Part shown: positions 14,624 through 24,007 of the stretch, one piece after another
How the letters are laid out: each line of letters begins with the position of its first letter
How positions within the stretch are numbered: position 1 is the stretch's first letter
Source of the DNA: a virus
Virus record (IMG/VR): IMGVR_UViG_3300042876_000659
Location: 1 to 59,977 of that record
Length of the DNA: 59,977 nt
Reading direction: 5' to 3' (one strand)
Position numbers and translations under genes: made by a program
Notes under the pieces: model-generated
Databases searched by the model: none
Told to the model about the DNA's origin: nothing
Seen by the model: only the letters and a program-made list of their open reading frames with translations

Positions 14624-14963
14624 AAGCTTTGTTCTATCCCGTAAACATCCGGGCGGTTTTACTGGCTGTCAACAAGACGCGCGTGCCAAAATCGGCGACC
14701 AAGACTTGAGCTGGCTCAGGGATGGGGAGTTTGGAGACAAGAAAAATGAAGTTGAGACCAACGTGGAGAGTGTAGGCTCTCCAGTCATTGAATTGAATAA
14801 TGGTTTGCGGTTTGGAGTTAATGGAACGAAACACGGCAGTTATCCTTTCTTGAATGAACCGCCGTGCTATAATTTCCATAGCTCTTGCTGTGGTACGCTC
14901 ACGGCGGGAGTCAGGCCTGGTAGTGCGTGTCAGCGCGCTATCGGGCCGCTTGGTTTAACAAAC
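14624..14963. other. Mostly non-coding stretch with a weak leftward ORF
   Basis: About 340 bases between the HNH inverted repeat and the Arc-like gene. A leftward frame of 81 codons (14634-14879) is open, but it lacks a ribosome site and reads like a shadow, with few charged residues in helical phase. The stretch also contains the extended -10 promoter at 14865-14873 and a G/C-rich leader-like part (14900-14945). I see no RNA gene. Confidence 0.5.
14865..14873 (+). promoter_or_regulatory. Extended -10 promoter candidate upstream of the tape-measure gene
   Basis: TGC-TATAAT with no good -35. The same TGC-TATAAT occurs at 52183-52191 before the lysis genes. It could restart rightward transcription after the leftward cassette. 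Confidence 0.5.
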
Positions 14964-15155
14964 TTACTTGGGGGATTTCTTCGGCTTCACCTCCTTGGCT
15001 GGCTTCACTTCATACTTCGCAAGCGGCACAAGTTCCAAATACGCACTAATTGCGAACAGGATTTCATTGTTCAGAGAGCGACGGTTGTTTTCGGCACTCT
15101 TCTTAATTGCTTTGTGCAATTCTTCATCCGGGAAGCGAAGGTTTGTTGTAATCAT
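14964..15155 (-). CDS. Arc-like ribbon-helix-helix DNA-binding protein
   Basis: A 63-aa protein with the full ribbon-helix-helix pattern: a strand ITTNLRFPDEEL, helix A HKAIKKSAENN, the turn R-R-S-L-N-N-E, and helix B ILFAISAYLELV, then a lysine-rich tail. This is the Arc/MetJ family of dimeric operator-binding proteins. It has its own promoter that ends 6 nt before the ATG, so the mRNA should be leaderless. Likely represses its own cassette or a phage promoter nearby, for example the extended -10 at 14865. Confidence 0.82.
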   Translation of the reverse strand: MITTNLRFPDEELHKAIKKSAENNRRSLNNEILFAISAYLELVPLAKYEVKPAKEVKPKKSPK

Positions 15156-15161
15156 AGCTAC

Positions 15162-15190
15162 AGTTTAGCACTACTCAGATGCTATGTCAA
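15162..15190 (-). promoter_or_regulatory. Leftward promoter giving a leaderless transcript
   Basis: On the minus strand TTGACA (15185-15190), exact 17-nt spacer, TAAACT (15162-15167). The start codon of the Arc-like gene begins 6 nt after the -10, at the expected transcription start. Confidence 0.75.
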
Positions 15191-15213
15191 CCCCCAAATC
15201 CGCAAGGTGTCCT

Positions 15214-17625
15214 ATGGCTAATCAGCTCGATATCATCATTCGTTATCTTTTAGATAAAGCCGCTGCCGGCGACGTGGAGAAGGGGACCAAAGGCATTTCG
15301 TTAGATATGCAGAACGTCCAAAAGGTGATCACCGCGACGAACAAGGCGTACGACGAGCTTGAAAAGCAGATGAAGAAGGCCACGACCACGGCTGACTTTG
15401 ATTCGATTGAGCGCCAACTCAAAGACGTCGACGACCAGGTCAACGACATTACCCGGTCTTATCGACTTCAGGCAAAGGTCTTGCGCGCGGAGGTGGCTGC
15501 CAGCACGAGCGACTATGCCAAAGCCAGACTCTCACAGACCAAGGCCCTCAATGACCAGCTCGGCGGGATCTCGCGTGCGGGGCTAGGTCTGGGGTTGGGA
15601 ATTACGGGCGGTATTTTTGCCGGGGCTGCTACGTATGTCAAAAACGCCAAAGAAGCAACCGACGTAACACGCGAGTGGGAAGCTGCCCAGCGGTCTTTGG
15701 GAAGTTCAGGAGAGAAGATTGGCGCGGTGTTTGCAAAGGAAGCGTTACCGAGTCTGCGGCAGGCGGCGCAAGTGGCAGGCACCGCCGCGAGATTTTTGGA
15801 ACAAAATCCTGGCATCGTCCGCGCGGCTCTCAATTTTGGAGGCTTGGTCACCGCCTTAAGTGCGGTTGGCCTGGCCGTGAACAAGGCTGTTGAAATTTAC
15901 ACCAACATCCAGACGTTGTTATTAGACTCCAAACAAGTCCTCGCTGCACAGATGCAGGATGCTGCGGCCGATAAGCAACTGGCTGCCGCGCGTTTGCAGG
16001 CAGGGCTCGCGGATATCGAGACGAAAACACCTGGTCCACGAGGTGGGGACCTGGGAAAGATCGGCGCCACGGTGGCTCTCTATGCCACCACCGTGCTTAT
16101 CAGCGCCGAGCTGGGCACGATCCTGGGCAATAAGATTGGCGAGGCGATCACGGGCGGAAAAACGGGTCTGGCTGGCAAAGGGAATTTTGGTCTGGGCGAC
16201 GTGGCGGTCGGGACCGGGATGTTAGCACAAACCCCGGCTTTCCTGGCACTCAAAGGGTTGAATGCTCTGGGCATCGTGTCGGACCAAACGGTGGCGAAGT
16301 TCAAGGAAAACGTGACCGCGCTGGACAAGTTTGCCGCCGGATTGCTGGGCGCCAAGAAAATCCTGAACGTCATCGAAGCGACAGGGACAGCCAGGGGGAC
16401 GCCGGGCACGACAGGTGGTCGAGCGACAGAGTCAGATGTCACCCGCGTTTCCACCGAAACGCTGAACCAGGCCCTCAAGATCTACGAAGACTACAAGGGA
16501 GATGACCTGAAGCTGGTCCAGGATCACTATGCGGACCGCAGCAAGATCATCTCTGGCGCCCTGGCGGCGGAGCAAGCGGAGAACACCAAGTATGCCTCGA
16601 GCGTTGCCAAGATCAATGCGCAAACCTCCTCTGCGCTGGCTTCCGCGGCTAGTAACTTCGCCCAGGCCAATCAGAAGGCGGAGGAACAATACAACATCAA
16701 TCGCGCCAAGGTTATTCGGGACGGCAATCAGGAGATCGAGCAGATCGAGGCAGATTCCAAGGAGCGTATCCGTAAGCTCTCGAAGGACCATACTGAGCGG
16801 GTCGCTGACCTGACGGCGGCGCGCGACGCGTTGGGATTAGCCAAGGAGAATCGGAAATTCCGTGAGGATGTCACGGATGAGCGTCGAAACTCCCAGAAGG
16901 AAGTCCAGCAACGCCGGCAGGATATTGCCCAGCGCCTCGCAGACCTTGCCCAAAGCTATGAGCAGGAGCGTGCCCAGCGCCTGGCAGATTACCAAGTGCG
17001 CGTGGCTGAAATCCAACAGCATGCCCGCGAGCAACTGGCGGAATTGGCCCAGCAACACCAGGCCGAACTGCAGCAGATCCGCGCGCAAAAGGCGGCCAAG
17101 ATCCGGGAACTGGATGCGCAATTCGTCGACGAGCGCAAGCGGCGGTATCAATACTTCCTCCAGCAGATCCGCGATCTGGATGCCAGCCTGCTTGGGGAAC
17201 GAGAGTTGATCCGCAAGCACAAGCAACTTGAACTTCAAGAATTGGACAAGGTTTTGGCAACCGAACGCGCCAAGATCATCAGCGCGTTTAGCAATCTTTC
17301 GCCAGGTACGACAGGCACGCGAACGGGGAATTACGCGGGCGGTTATGCCACTTATGGGATGCATTTATTAGGCGACGCGCCGGGAGGAGGACCTGGGGCG
17401 CGGGAATATGTGATACCCGGTGATTCAACTCGAATGTTGGAAAGATTAATTGGAGGACAAATTACCCCCGAGCGCTTGATGTCAGCTGTGATCTACGGAG
17501 GAGGCGGAACGAGCAAGAGCACAGTTTATAACGACAACCGCCGCATTAACAGTCTCGTCTCGGCTGCCGATCGTGAACGGATGAGGCAGGATGCTGTGGG
17601 GGCACTCATGGAGGTATTTCAATAA
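15214..17625 (+). CDS. Tape measure protein
   Basis: About 803 residues; sets tail length and is ejected ahead of DNA. The start is taken at MANQLDI behind AAGGTG; an upstream in-frame ATG at 15184 overlaps the promoter of the leftward gene. N-terminal 130 residues are helical heptads, then a hydrophobic glycine/alanine stretch (GLGLGLGITGGIFAGAATYV) and more hydrophobic segments to about residue 390. From 410 to 690 there is a long coiled coil full of Q, E, R and K (EVQQRRQDIAQRLADLAQ). It ends with a glycine-rich domain. A palindrome copy (16447) sits at the start of the coiled coil, read as VSTET. Confidence 0.88.
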   Translation: MANQLDIIIRYLLDKAAAGDVEKGTKGISLDMQNVQKVITATNKAYDELEKQMKKATTTADFDSIERQLKDVDDQVNDITRSYRLQAKVLRAEVAASTSDYAKARLSQTKALNDQLGGISRAGLGLGLGITGGIFAGAATYVKNAKEATDVTREWEAAQRSLGSSGEKIGAVFAKEALPSLRQAAQVAGTAARFLEQNPGIVRAALNFGGLVTALSAVGLAVNKAVEIYTNIQTLLLDSKQVLAAQMQDAAADKQLAAARLQAGLADIETKTPGPRGGDLGKIGATVALYATTVLISAELGTILGNKIGEAITGGKTGLAGKGNFGLGDVAVGTGMLAQTPAFLALKGLNALGIVSDQTVAKFKENVTALDKFAAGLLGAKKILNVIEATGTARGTPGTTGGRATESDVTRVSTETLNQALKIYEDYKGDDLKLVQDHYADRSKIISGALAAEQAENTKYASSVAKINAQTSSALASAASNFAQANQKAEEQYNINRAKVIRDGNQEIEQIEADSKERIRKLSKDHTERVADLTAARDALGLAKENRKFREDVTDERRNSQKEVQQRRQDIAQRLADLAQSYEQERAQRLADYQVRVAEIQQHAREQLAELAQQHQAELQQIRAQKAAKIRELDAQFVDERKRRYQYFLQQIRDLDASLLGERELIRKHKQLELQELDKVLATERAKIISAFSNLSPGTTGTRTGNYAGGYATYGMHLLGDAPGGGPGAREYVIPGDSTRMLERLIGGQITPERLMSAVIYGGGGTSKSTVYNDNRRINSLVSAADRERMRQDAVGALMEVFQ
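16447..16460. repeat. Dispersed parS/NBS-like palindrome, copy 4
   Basis: GTTTCCACCGAAAC, one mismatch; read as VSTET at the domain boundary of the tape measure. Confidence 0.85.
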
Positions 17626-18059
17626 TGTGGGAAACCATTCTTGAAATCATGATCGGCAGTCAGGCTGATGGTGTGGCTGGCATGGTCAAGGTCTCATCGC
17701 TCGGCGAGGGCGTTTTTGCATCCGCGATCGACGAAGGTGCCTTCACAGTGGACCCAGCTTACCATTCGGTCATGACGATCCTGGGGGATGGGACCGAGCA
17801 GGAGAATGGCTGGCTCCAGACCTCCTGGCACATCAATGGGCTGCGCGCAGAGCAGTATGACGCGCTGGTCACCTACAAGACCGCCCACTCCACCTATGTC
17901 TACATCCGCACGCTGGACAACGACGGCGCGGATTATAAGAACTACCTGGCACTCATGATCTGGCCGGTCAAGCCGAATCGTGGGGACCCCACCGCGGTGG
18001 AAGAAGGCGCGGTCTTCGATTTTGAGATCAAGTTCACGCAGATGATCGAGCAGTCATGA
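17625..18059 (+). CDS. Tail tip protein (distal-tail-like position)
   Basis: A 144-aa protein whose ATG shares a base with the tape-measure stop. It lies between tape measure and the long tail protein, the usual place of the distal tail or tail-tip protein. Features: SSLGEGVFASAIDEGAFTVDPAYHSVM, ENGWLQTSWHINGLRAEQYDAL, and a C-terminal DFEIKFTQMI strand. Gene order is the main evidence. It overlaps the next gene by ATGA. Confidence 0.65.
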   Translation: MWETILEIMIGSQADGVAGMVKVSSLGEGVFASAIDEGAFTVDPAYHSVMTILGDGTEQENGWLQTSWHINGLRAEQYDALVTYKTAHSTYVYIRTLDNDGADYKNYLALMIWPVKPNRGDPTAVEEGAVFDFEIKFTQMIEQS

Positions 18060-20962
18060 CCTACGGAGTCGCACGCGCAGCCACCAGTCCCGAACTCGCC
18101 TTCTATCGATCGCCTGGCAAGGCCTCGAAATGGCGCGCGGCGATCCTGCCCGAGATCGTCGTCTACACCGCCCAGATCAACCAGACGTTCTCGACATGGG
18201 ACGGGGTCCTGCAACTGGTCTACGATAACGGCTTCGGCACATTGGCCAATGTCCTGCCGGATATGACCGTGCTGGTGGGCTCGACGGCCGGAGATCACGA
18301 TATCGGGATCTGCCGGCTGCGCGACAAGGACACCACCCACTTTTATATCGGGGAGACCTCGGATATTCGCTTCGCCAACAACCAATACCTGACCATCATC
18401 GCGGACTTTAGCCTCTGGGCCCGCCATGTGCTGATCAGCGCTGGCGTGCCATATATGGACGGTGGAGTTGCTTACACCAACCAGCATTCGAGTCCGGATC
18501 CCACGCCGATCATGGGCTCGAACCGCGCGCTGAAGCTCATAGGCGCCAGTGTCTCGACTCAATTCGACGGCTCCGCCTCGTATGTGATCGGCGGGCTGTC
18601 TTCCATCTCTGCCTATGCCTGGAGCTGCGCCACCGCCTCCTCATCGAGCGGCACGACAACCGCCACACCGACCTTCACGTTCAACACAGTTGGCTGGCAC
18701 CTGGTGTACCTGACGCTGACCGCAGCCAATGGCAAGAGTTATTTCGCGGTCCGCTATGTCTATGTATGGAATGACACCAATCTGCCTCCCCGCGCGCAGA
18801 TCGGCACGCCGCGCCAGGATGTGGACACGGGCGGCTGGGAGTTCGAACTGACACTGCTGGACGCGCCGGACCTGGACACGGTCCGTGATCATAGCCTCGT
18901 GATCCTCTTCAACGAGGATTATTTCAACAACACGCAATCCAATATCGGGCCGGTGGCCGGCGCCGAGAACATCGAGGTCGAGGGCTGGATCGCCAAGGAG
19001 ACGATCACGTGGAACCCCGAGCAGGGCTCTGTGCGATTCGTCGCCTACACCGCCCACTACTGGCTCAGCCAGATCCCGGCCTTTCCAGATGGCGTGGAAT
19101 TCACAACGAACACGCCGACCGTCTGGACCCAGTTCCAGAACCTGACCGTCGCCAAAGGCTTGTGGCACTTCCTGCATTGGCGCACCACGGCCACACGCGT
19201 GATGGATGTCTTCCTGCCAGACGATACCAAGTTCACAATGGAAGTTTCCAGCCTGGCGAGCAATCTCTGGGAGCAGATCCGCGAGATGGCTTTCCTGCAG
19301 ATCTACGCGCGGGCCGGCGTGAATGCCTGGAACCAGTTGTTCATCCAGGTCCACCCGCAACTCGTGCCGGAAGCTGACCGTGACTTGCCGACTGTCATGA
19401 CGATCACGAAGGCGGACTGGCAGGGCGAGATCTCATTCGACCGTGTGACCAAACCGGAGTGCGCGGTGGTGTCTCTCTCGGGGGTGGCCGTCAATGCCAG
19501 CGGCGTAGGTGCTTCCTACTTCTCCCTCAGTCCAGGCCACGCCTATCCTCATTATGGGGCGATCGAAGTGCAGGACAAGCTGCTGGTCGCCAGCCAGGCC
19601 CAGGCCAACCAGCTGGTCGGGCTCTATCGCGGCTGGCGCAATAATCCCTATCCCGAAATCCCGATCGCCTTCGATGCGGACATCCGCCTGATCGACTGTT
19701 TTCCGCGCAGTCAGTGCGCCATCACGATCGACGAGGCCGACACGCCGCGCGGCATCAGCTACAGCGGAAACCTCTTCCCCGCTGCCGTTTCCATCGTAAC
19801 GGACCCCGAGACCGGGTATGTCCATCGCGAAGTGACGTTCGAAGCCGAGACCTTTGAAGATATCTCCACCAACGGGGATATCCCCGGCGGCCGCGCGGAT
19901 ACCTCCATTCCGCCCACGCCCTCCTTCCCTCCCCTGCCTGACTTCCCGATCATCATCCCTGGCACGACCGAGCCCAGCGCGAATGGACCAACGCAATTAC
20001 TTTTGCACGATACAACGGCTGGCGTGATCGCGGTGACAAATTTCGACACCACGCCCGTTTACAATGCAGCCAACGCCGGCTTGACCAGTGCCCAATATCA
20101 GCTCGCAAACTGGATGGGGGTCTGCCCGAATGGGGCCGTGTATTTGGCATTTCTGAGCACCTCAAACGCGAACGCATATATTGCACGCGCTCCATCTGTC
20201 GGCGGCACATTCACAGTCATGACAATGCCGTCCGGAAAGAGGCCGATGTGTGCGGCGGTCAATCCGCTGGCCTCGGAACAGATCGCATTTGTGACGGTTG
20301 CAGTGGGAGACACAAACGCGGTCTTTCATGTCGGAACTTATGCGTCGTTTAGCAGTAGCTTGACGTTATCTAACTGGGTTTCGTTTCAGGGTCCTCGTGT
20401 GCTTTCTTATGGTTTAGGAAATTGGCTAATTACAGGTTTTCTAAACACTGGTATATCGTCCTATAAGATCAACGCGGCTGGTACCTCTGTGGTTGCCACC
20501 AGTGCGGTAAATGTAGGACCTCCCCACATACGAGCCAGCACCACGGGAACAACCTACAACGCGAAAAATGGATCGAATGTTCTAATTCAAGGGACTAACA
20601 ATCTTGCATCAACGGTTGAGATTTCGTCCGGTAACTCGGTTGATTTTCTGGACCTGACCAGCGGTGTGACGTTTTTCAGTGGTGATTGTGATCCGACGGG
20701 CCGCTATATTATGGCCAAGGCTCTGGCAGGCGGTAAAGGATTCTCAAGCGATTACGGCGCGACCTGGGGGACGCTTGGCTCTTTACCAGTAGGTCATTAT
20801 TGCTATGCTTATGCTGGATCTCCTTCGCGCTGGTTGGCAGCAGGTGCGGTTGTGCGCTATACGGATGACTCGGGTGTGACCTGGATCACGAAGGAAAACA
20901 GCAGTCTGACCGCTCTCAACGCATTTCCGCAAATTAATATCGCCCTCGTGCTGGATCATTAA
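18056..20962 (+). CDS. Large tail protein with PKD-like and BNR-like domains
   Basis: A 968-aa tail protein. Residues about 150-240 read like a PKD/Ig-like domain (DGSASYVIGGLSSISAYAWSC ... VGWHLVYLTLTAANG). The central 250-650 is a tail-associated region with many aromatic residues and no protease motif. The last 300 residues contain BNR/sialidase-type turns such as SSDYGATWGTLG and TDDSGVTWITKEN, which bind carbohydrate in other proteins. A palindrome copy lies at 19787, read VSIVT. Probably tail-tip/receptor-binding machinery. It is not a peptidoglycan hydrolase by sequence. Confidence 0.7.
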   Translation: MTYGVARAATSPELAFYRSPGKASKWRAAILPEIVVYTAQINQTFSTWDGVLQLVYDNGFGTLANVLPDMTVLVGSTAGDHDIGICRLRDKDTTHFYIGETSDIRFANNQYLTIIADFSLWARHVLISAGVPYMDGGVAYTNQHSSPDPTPIMGSNRALKLIGASVSTQFDGSASYVIGGLSSISAYAWSCATASSSSGTTTATPTFTFNTVGWHLVYLTLTAANGKSYFAVRYVYVWNDTNLPPRAQIGTPRQDVDTGGWEFELTLLDAPDLDTVRDHSLVILFNEDYFNNTQSNIGPVAGAENIEVEGWIAKETITWNPEQGSVRFVAYTAHYWLSQIPAFPDGVEFTTNTPTVWTQFQNLTVAKGLWHFLHWRTTATRVMDVFLPDDTKFTMEVSSLASNLWEQIREMAFLQIYARAGVNAWNQLFIQVHPQLVPEADRDLPTVMTITKADWQGEISFDRVTKPECAVVSLSGVAVNASGVGASYFSLSPGHAYPHYGAIEVQDKLLVASQAQANQLVGLYRGWRNNPYPEIPIAFDADIRLIDCFPRSQCAITIDEADTPRGISYSGNLFPAAVSIVTDPETGYVHREVTFEAETFEDISTNGDIPGGRADTSIPPTPSFPPLPDFPIIIPGTTEPSANGPTQLLLHDTTAGVIAVTNFDTTPVYNAANAGLTSAQYQLANWMGVCPNGAVYLAFLSTSNANAYIARAPSVGGTFTVMTMPSGKRPMCAAVNPLASEQIAFVTVAVGDTNAVFHVGTYASFSSSLTLSNWVSFQGPRVLSYGLGNWLITGFLNTGISSYKINAAGTSVVATSAVNVGPPHIRASTTGTTYNAKNGSNVLIQGTNNLASTVEISSGNSVDFLDLTSGVTFFSGDCDPTGRYIMAKALAGGKGFSSDYGATWGTLGSLPVGHYCYAYAGSPSRWLAAGAVVRYTDDSGVTWITKENSSLTALNAFPQINIALVLDH
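19787..19800. repeat. Dispersed parS/NBS-like palindrome, copy 5 (degenerate)
   Basis: GTTTCCATCGTAAC, two mismatches in the right arm; outer CCG...CGG is kept (19785-19802). Confidence 0.6.
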
Positions 20963-20963
20963 G

Positions 20964-23114
20964 ATGCCGACCCCAAAGAAGCAACTCGAAAAGAAGATCC
21001 GCAAAGAGTCGGCCGAATGGCTGGATGAGCAGCCCGCCTGGCTTGGGGATTTCACGCACGTAGTAACGACCAACGTGGCGGGTATTTTCAACGCACGCAT
21101 CATCAACAGCAAAGTAGTCAAGGTCTATAACCAGGCGCGCGTCCCACCTACCTATGATCTGTACGTCAAGATTGGCCGCAAGCGATCTCTCCCGCAGGTC
21201 TGGCAGATCATCGAGGTGCTTGAGAGTTACACCACCCCGGCCGCGAGTGGGCAGATTGAATACCATCACGCGCAACATGAATTCCCTGCGGGCGATACAG
21301 TCTGGGTGAACCGCAAACAAATCACCGCCCTGACCGCGATTGTGTCGGACGGACCGAATTTCCTTGTGACTGTTTTCGGCGCATTCGTGCGGACGGCGAC
21401 CGGGTTGAAGAAAATCTCCAATCAGACCATAGATCTGTCCAGTTACGTGCCCGCTGAGGGCGCGGTATACGCCAACATCGAAACAGATAACAACGGGGCT
21501 TTGTCTGTTGAAACAGGGACGGAGTTTGGCGGGCCAACCTCTGGAGACGTAGCATACATCGCTACACCATCCACAGGTAAATACATCATTGCGGTGGTGC
21601 TGTTATATGCAGAACAGACCGAATTACTGGACAGCCAGATCATTGTTCCAATGCCAATCCAAACCTCTGCGTCGGGTTCGTCTGATCTGGGCTGGATCAA
21701 CGTGATGGATTATGGGGCGGTCGGTGATGGATCAACCAACGATACAACTGCCATTACTGCGGCGATTTCCGCATTGCCGTCCTCGGGAGGCGTGTTGTAT
21801 TTCCCACCTGGGTCGTATCTCACATCGGGTGGGTTTACGATCTCTGTGCCTGCGCTGGTGTTGGGATGTGGCGCGGCTGGCTGGGGTGGAACGGATGCGG
21901 TCAGCGAGGTGCTATGCAGTTCTGCCACGGCCGTGCTGTTCACGGTCAGTGCCGACAAAGCAAAGTTCGAGAATATTGCCTTCCGAAATACCGCGGGCTC
22001 CACACCCAGTGCTGGCTCTGCCATTTTTGTCACCAGCGCCAATGTGGTCCAACGGGTGGATTACGAGAGTTGCAGTTTTTATGGTTTCTACACCAATGTA
22101 GATGTTGGCGTGGGAGCTAATTGGGTGATGCACGGCTGTTCCATTTCGGCGCCCGTGCTGTATGGCATGCGGATTCGAAACACTGTCAACCATGACGCCG
22201 GAGACTGGGCAATTTCCGATTGTCACTTCTATGCCAGTGTACGCAACGCAACTGCCGGCATTCGGTACGAGTCGAGTGGCGGGGGAAAGATCTCCAACTG
22301 CAAGTTCAATTCGGATACGGTTCGTTTTACCAACTCAATTGACATTGCGCCCTCGGCTGCGGATACCGGCAACGTTCAGATCGTCAATTGCTCTCTGGAA
22401 AATGTATCTGGAGATGGTATTCACGTTGCAGGTTCCAGATGGCACGACATCATTATCTATGGTTGCGAATTCGGGATCTCCTATGTGGGTGGAAATAATG
22501 TAGGTCAGGCCATAGACATCAATGATCAGGATTATGTCATTGTCGCCAACTGTACCCTGCGGGGCGGTACAACGCCAGTCGCCATTGCCCTGACCAATGT
22601 AAATCATGCGCGTCTGGTTGGGAATATCAATATCACATTCAGTGCGATGTCTAGCACGTCGGGCTGCACGGATGTGATTGAGGTTGGAGGGGTAACGAGC
22701 GTTGCACTGTCGATGCCTGCTGAATTTAGTGTGGCTGGATCGCCCATCACATCTGCTGGAACTCTGGCAGTTACGAAAGCAACTCAAAACGCCAATCTGA
22801 TTTATGCAGGCCCTTCGTCTGGCGCAGCGGCTGAACCGACATTTCGCGGATTGACAACAGATGATATGCCATCGGGGATTGGAGGAGGCGGAGGGGCCGG
22901 GCAGGTCACAGGGCTGGCACGCTGGAACTCTGGCGGTGGGACAACGTTTGACCTGCCAGACGTTGCAGAATATTTATTACTTGCTTCTGATAATGGTTCG
23001 ATTGTAGACCCAACCATATATTCTTTGTCCAGCGATAGAACTCAAATCGTATTCGATTCATCCATCACGGCGGGTCATATCGTGGCCGCCAATTATATAG
23101 TGGCACAGGTGTAA
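20964..23114 (+). CDS. Tailspike-like protein with pectate-lyase-type beta-helix
   Basis: A 716-aa protein. Residues 1-230 are an attachment module (KKQLEKKIRKESAEWLDEQP...). Around residue 245 the hallmark WINVMDYGAVGDGSTNDTTA appears, the entry to pectate-lyase/tailspike beta-helices, followed by repeated G/N/C turns (IRNTVNHDAGDWAISDCHF, ISNCKF, IVNCSL, DIIIYGCEF, YVIVANCTLRGG) to about 560. A small C-terminal part (SDRTQIVFDSSITAGHIVAANYIV) ends it. Such proteins bind or cut surface polysaccharide. Which sugar is attacked cannot be read from the sequence. Confidence 0.8.
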   Translation: MPTPKKQLEKKIRKESAEWLDEQPAWLGDFTHVVTTNVAGIFNARIINSKVVKVYNQARVPPTYDLYVKIGRKRSLPQVWQIIEVLESYTTPAASGQIEYHHAQHEFPAGDTVWVNRKQITALTAIVSDGPNFLVTVFGAFVRTATGLKKISNQTIDLSSYVPAEGAVYANIETDNNGALSVETGTEFGGPTSGDVAYIATPSTGKYIIAVVLLYAEQTELLDSQIIVPMPIQTSASGSSDLGWINVMDYGAVGDGSTNDTTAITAAISALPSSGGVLYFPPGSYLTSGGFTISVPALVLGCGAAGWGGTDAVSEVLCSSATAVLFTVSADKAKFENIAFRNTAGSTPSAGSAIFVTSANVVQRVDYESCSFYGFYTNVDVGVGANWVMHGCSISAPVLYGMRIRNTVNHDAGDWAISDCHFYASVRNATAGIRYESSGGGKISNCKFNSDTVRFTNSIDIAPSAADTGNVQIVNCSLENVSGDGIHVAGSRWHDIIIYGCEFGISYVGGNNVGQAIDINDQDYVIVANCTLRGGTTPVAIALTNVNHARLVGNINITFSAMSSTSGCTDVIEVGGVTSVALSMPAEFSVAGSPITSAGTLAVTKATQNANLIYAGPSSGAAAEPTFRGLTTDDMPSGIGGGGGAGQVTGLARWNSGGGTTFDLPDVAEYLLLASDNGSIVDPTIYSLSSDRTQIVFDSSITAGHIVAANYIVAQV

Positions 23115-23115
23115 C

Positions 23116-24000
23116 ATGGCAAATACAGCACTCGGACGAACGGAAACAGCAATATTGACAAACAAAAGCGGAGGCTCGGTGGCTCAGGGCGACGTGGTGA
23201 TCGTTGACACCGCCAATGCTTCGGCATTCACCACAACCACAACGAGTGCCTATGTAAGTGGGCGCATTGGTGTGGTGATCGAACCCAACGGCATCGCGAA
23301 CAACGGAAGCGGGCTGGTTGCCTTTGGTGGTTACGTGCCGCTTGTCAATCTTTCAGGGACGGGCAGCATCGGGGATATGGTCAAGACTCACACCGTCGCA
23401 AAACAGGGCGTGCGACATGCTGCGCCGCAAGTGGCTGGCGATTTCGCGCAAGTGCTGGGAACCAGCGCAACACCCGCGGCTTTGCTATTTGGAACAATAC
23501 AACTCGGCCTGGGAAGCGGCGTTCCCAGCGGCACATCTTTTCCTGTCAGCCCAGCTACAAATGATCTGTACTTCCGTACCGATCGAGGCTTGATCTATTT
23601 CTACGATGGTACGAGATGGCTGACCACCACACTGTATGAACACAACCTGGGGACTTTTTACAACAACTCGGCGTCCACCGGGCAGATGTCGGCTGTATGG
23701 GAAGCGACCTATGATGTGTATGTAGAGAAATTGATTGCCTCAATGTATGGCGCGTCGGGTTTATCGGGTACTGCCTACTGGAGGTTCGATCTCTACTACT
23801 GGGATGGCGCAACGCAAGGTTCTGCAATTGCGACGGTCAATAACCAGTCCGATGCCAACGCAACCTTTGTCCGAAAGAGCGCCACCATCAACGCGCTGAT
23901 GGGAACATCGATTGACAATGTCGACTGTTCATTGGTCAAGGTATCCACCCCAGGCAACTTCTACGGGGGGGCATTCCTGACCTACAGGCTCGTGGGATAA
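23116..24000 (+). CDS. Tail fibre/tip protein, C-terminal carbohydrate-module-like
   Basis: A 294-aa protein starting just after the tailspike. The N-terminal half has an RTETAILTNKSGGSVAQGDVVIVD pattern, a capsid-fibre/spike-like beta module; the middle PATNDLYFRTDRGLIYFYDGTRWLTTTL is a common phage tail-fibre turn. The C-terminal third is beta-rich with aromatic residues (YWRFDLYYWDGA). It closes the tail gene block. Likely a small fibre protein. Confidence 0.65.
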   Translation: MANTALGRTETAILTNKSGGSVAQGDVVIVDTANASAFTTTTTSAYVSGRIGVVIEPNGIANNGSGLVAFGGYVPLVNLSGTGSIGDMVKTHTVAKQGVRHAAPQVAGDFAQVLGTSATPAALLFGTIQLGLGSGVPSGTSFPVSPATNDLYFRTDRGLIYFYDGTRWLTTTLYEHNLGTFYNNSASTGQMSAVWEATYDVYVEKLIASMYGASGLSGTAYWRFDLYYWDGATQGSAIATVNNQSDANATFVRKSATINALMGTSIDNVDCSLVKVSTPGNFYGGAFLTYRLVG

Positions 24001-24007
24001 GAATGTG

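Noticed and set aside
13446-15221. Long rightward open frame of 591 codons opposite the HNH and Arc-like genes
   Set aside because: It runs antisense to clearly conserved zinc-finger and RHH proteins and has no domain of its own; it is a shadow.
20964-24000. Diversity-generating retroelement target in the tail proteins
   Set aside because: No reverse transcriptase gene and no template repeat seen in the window.
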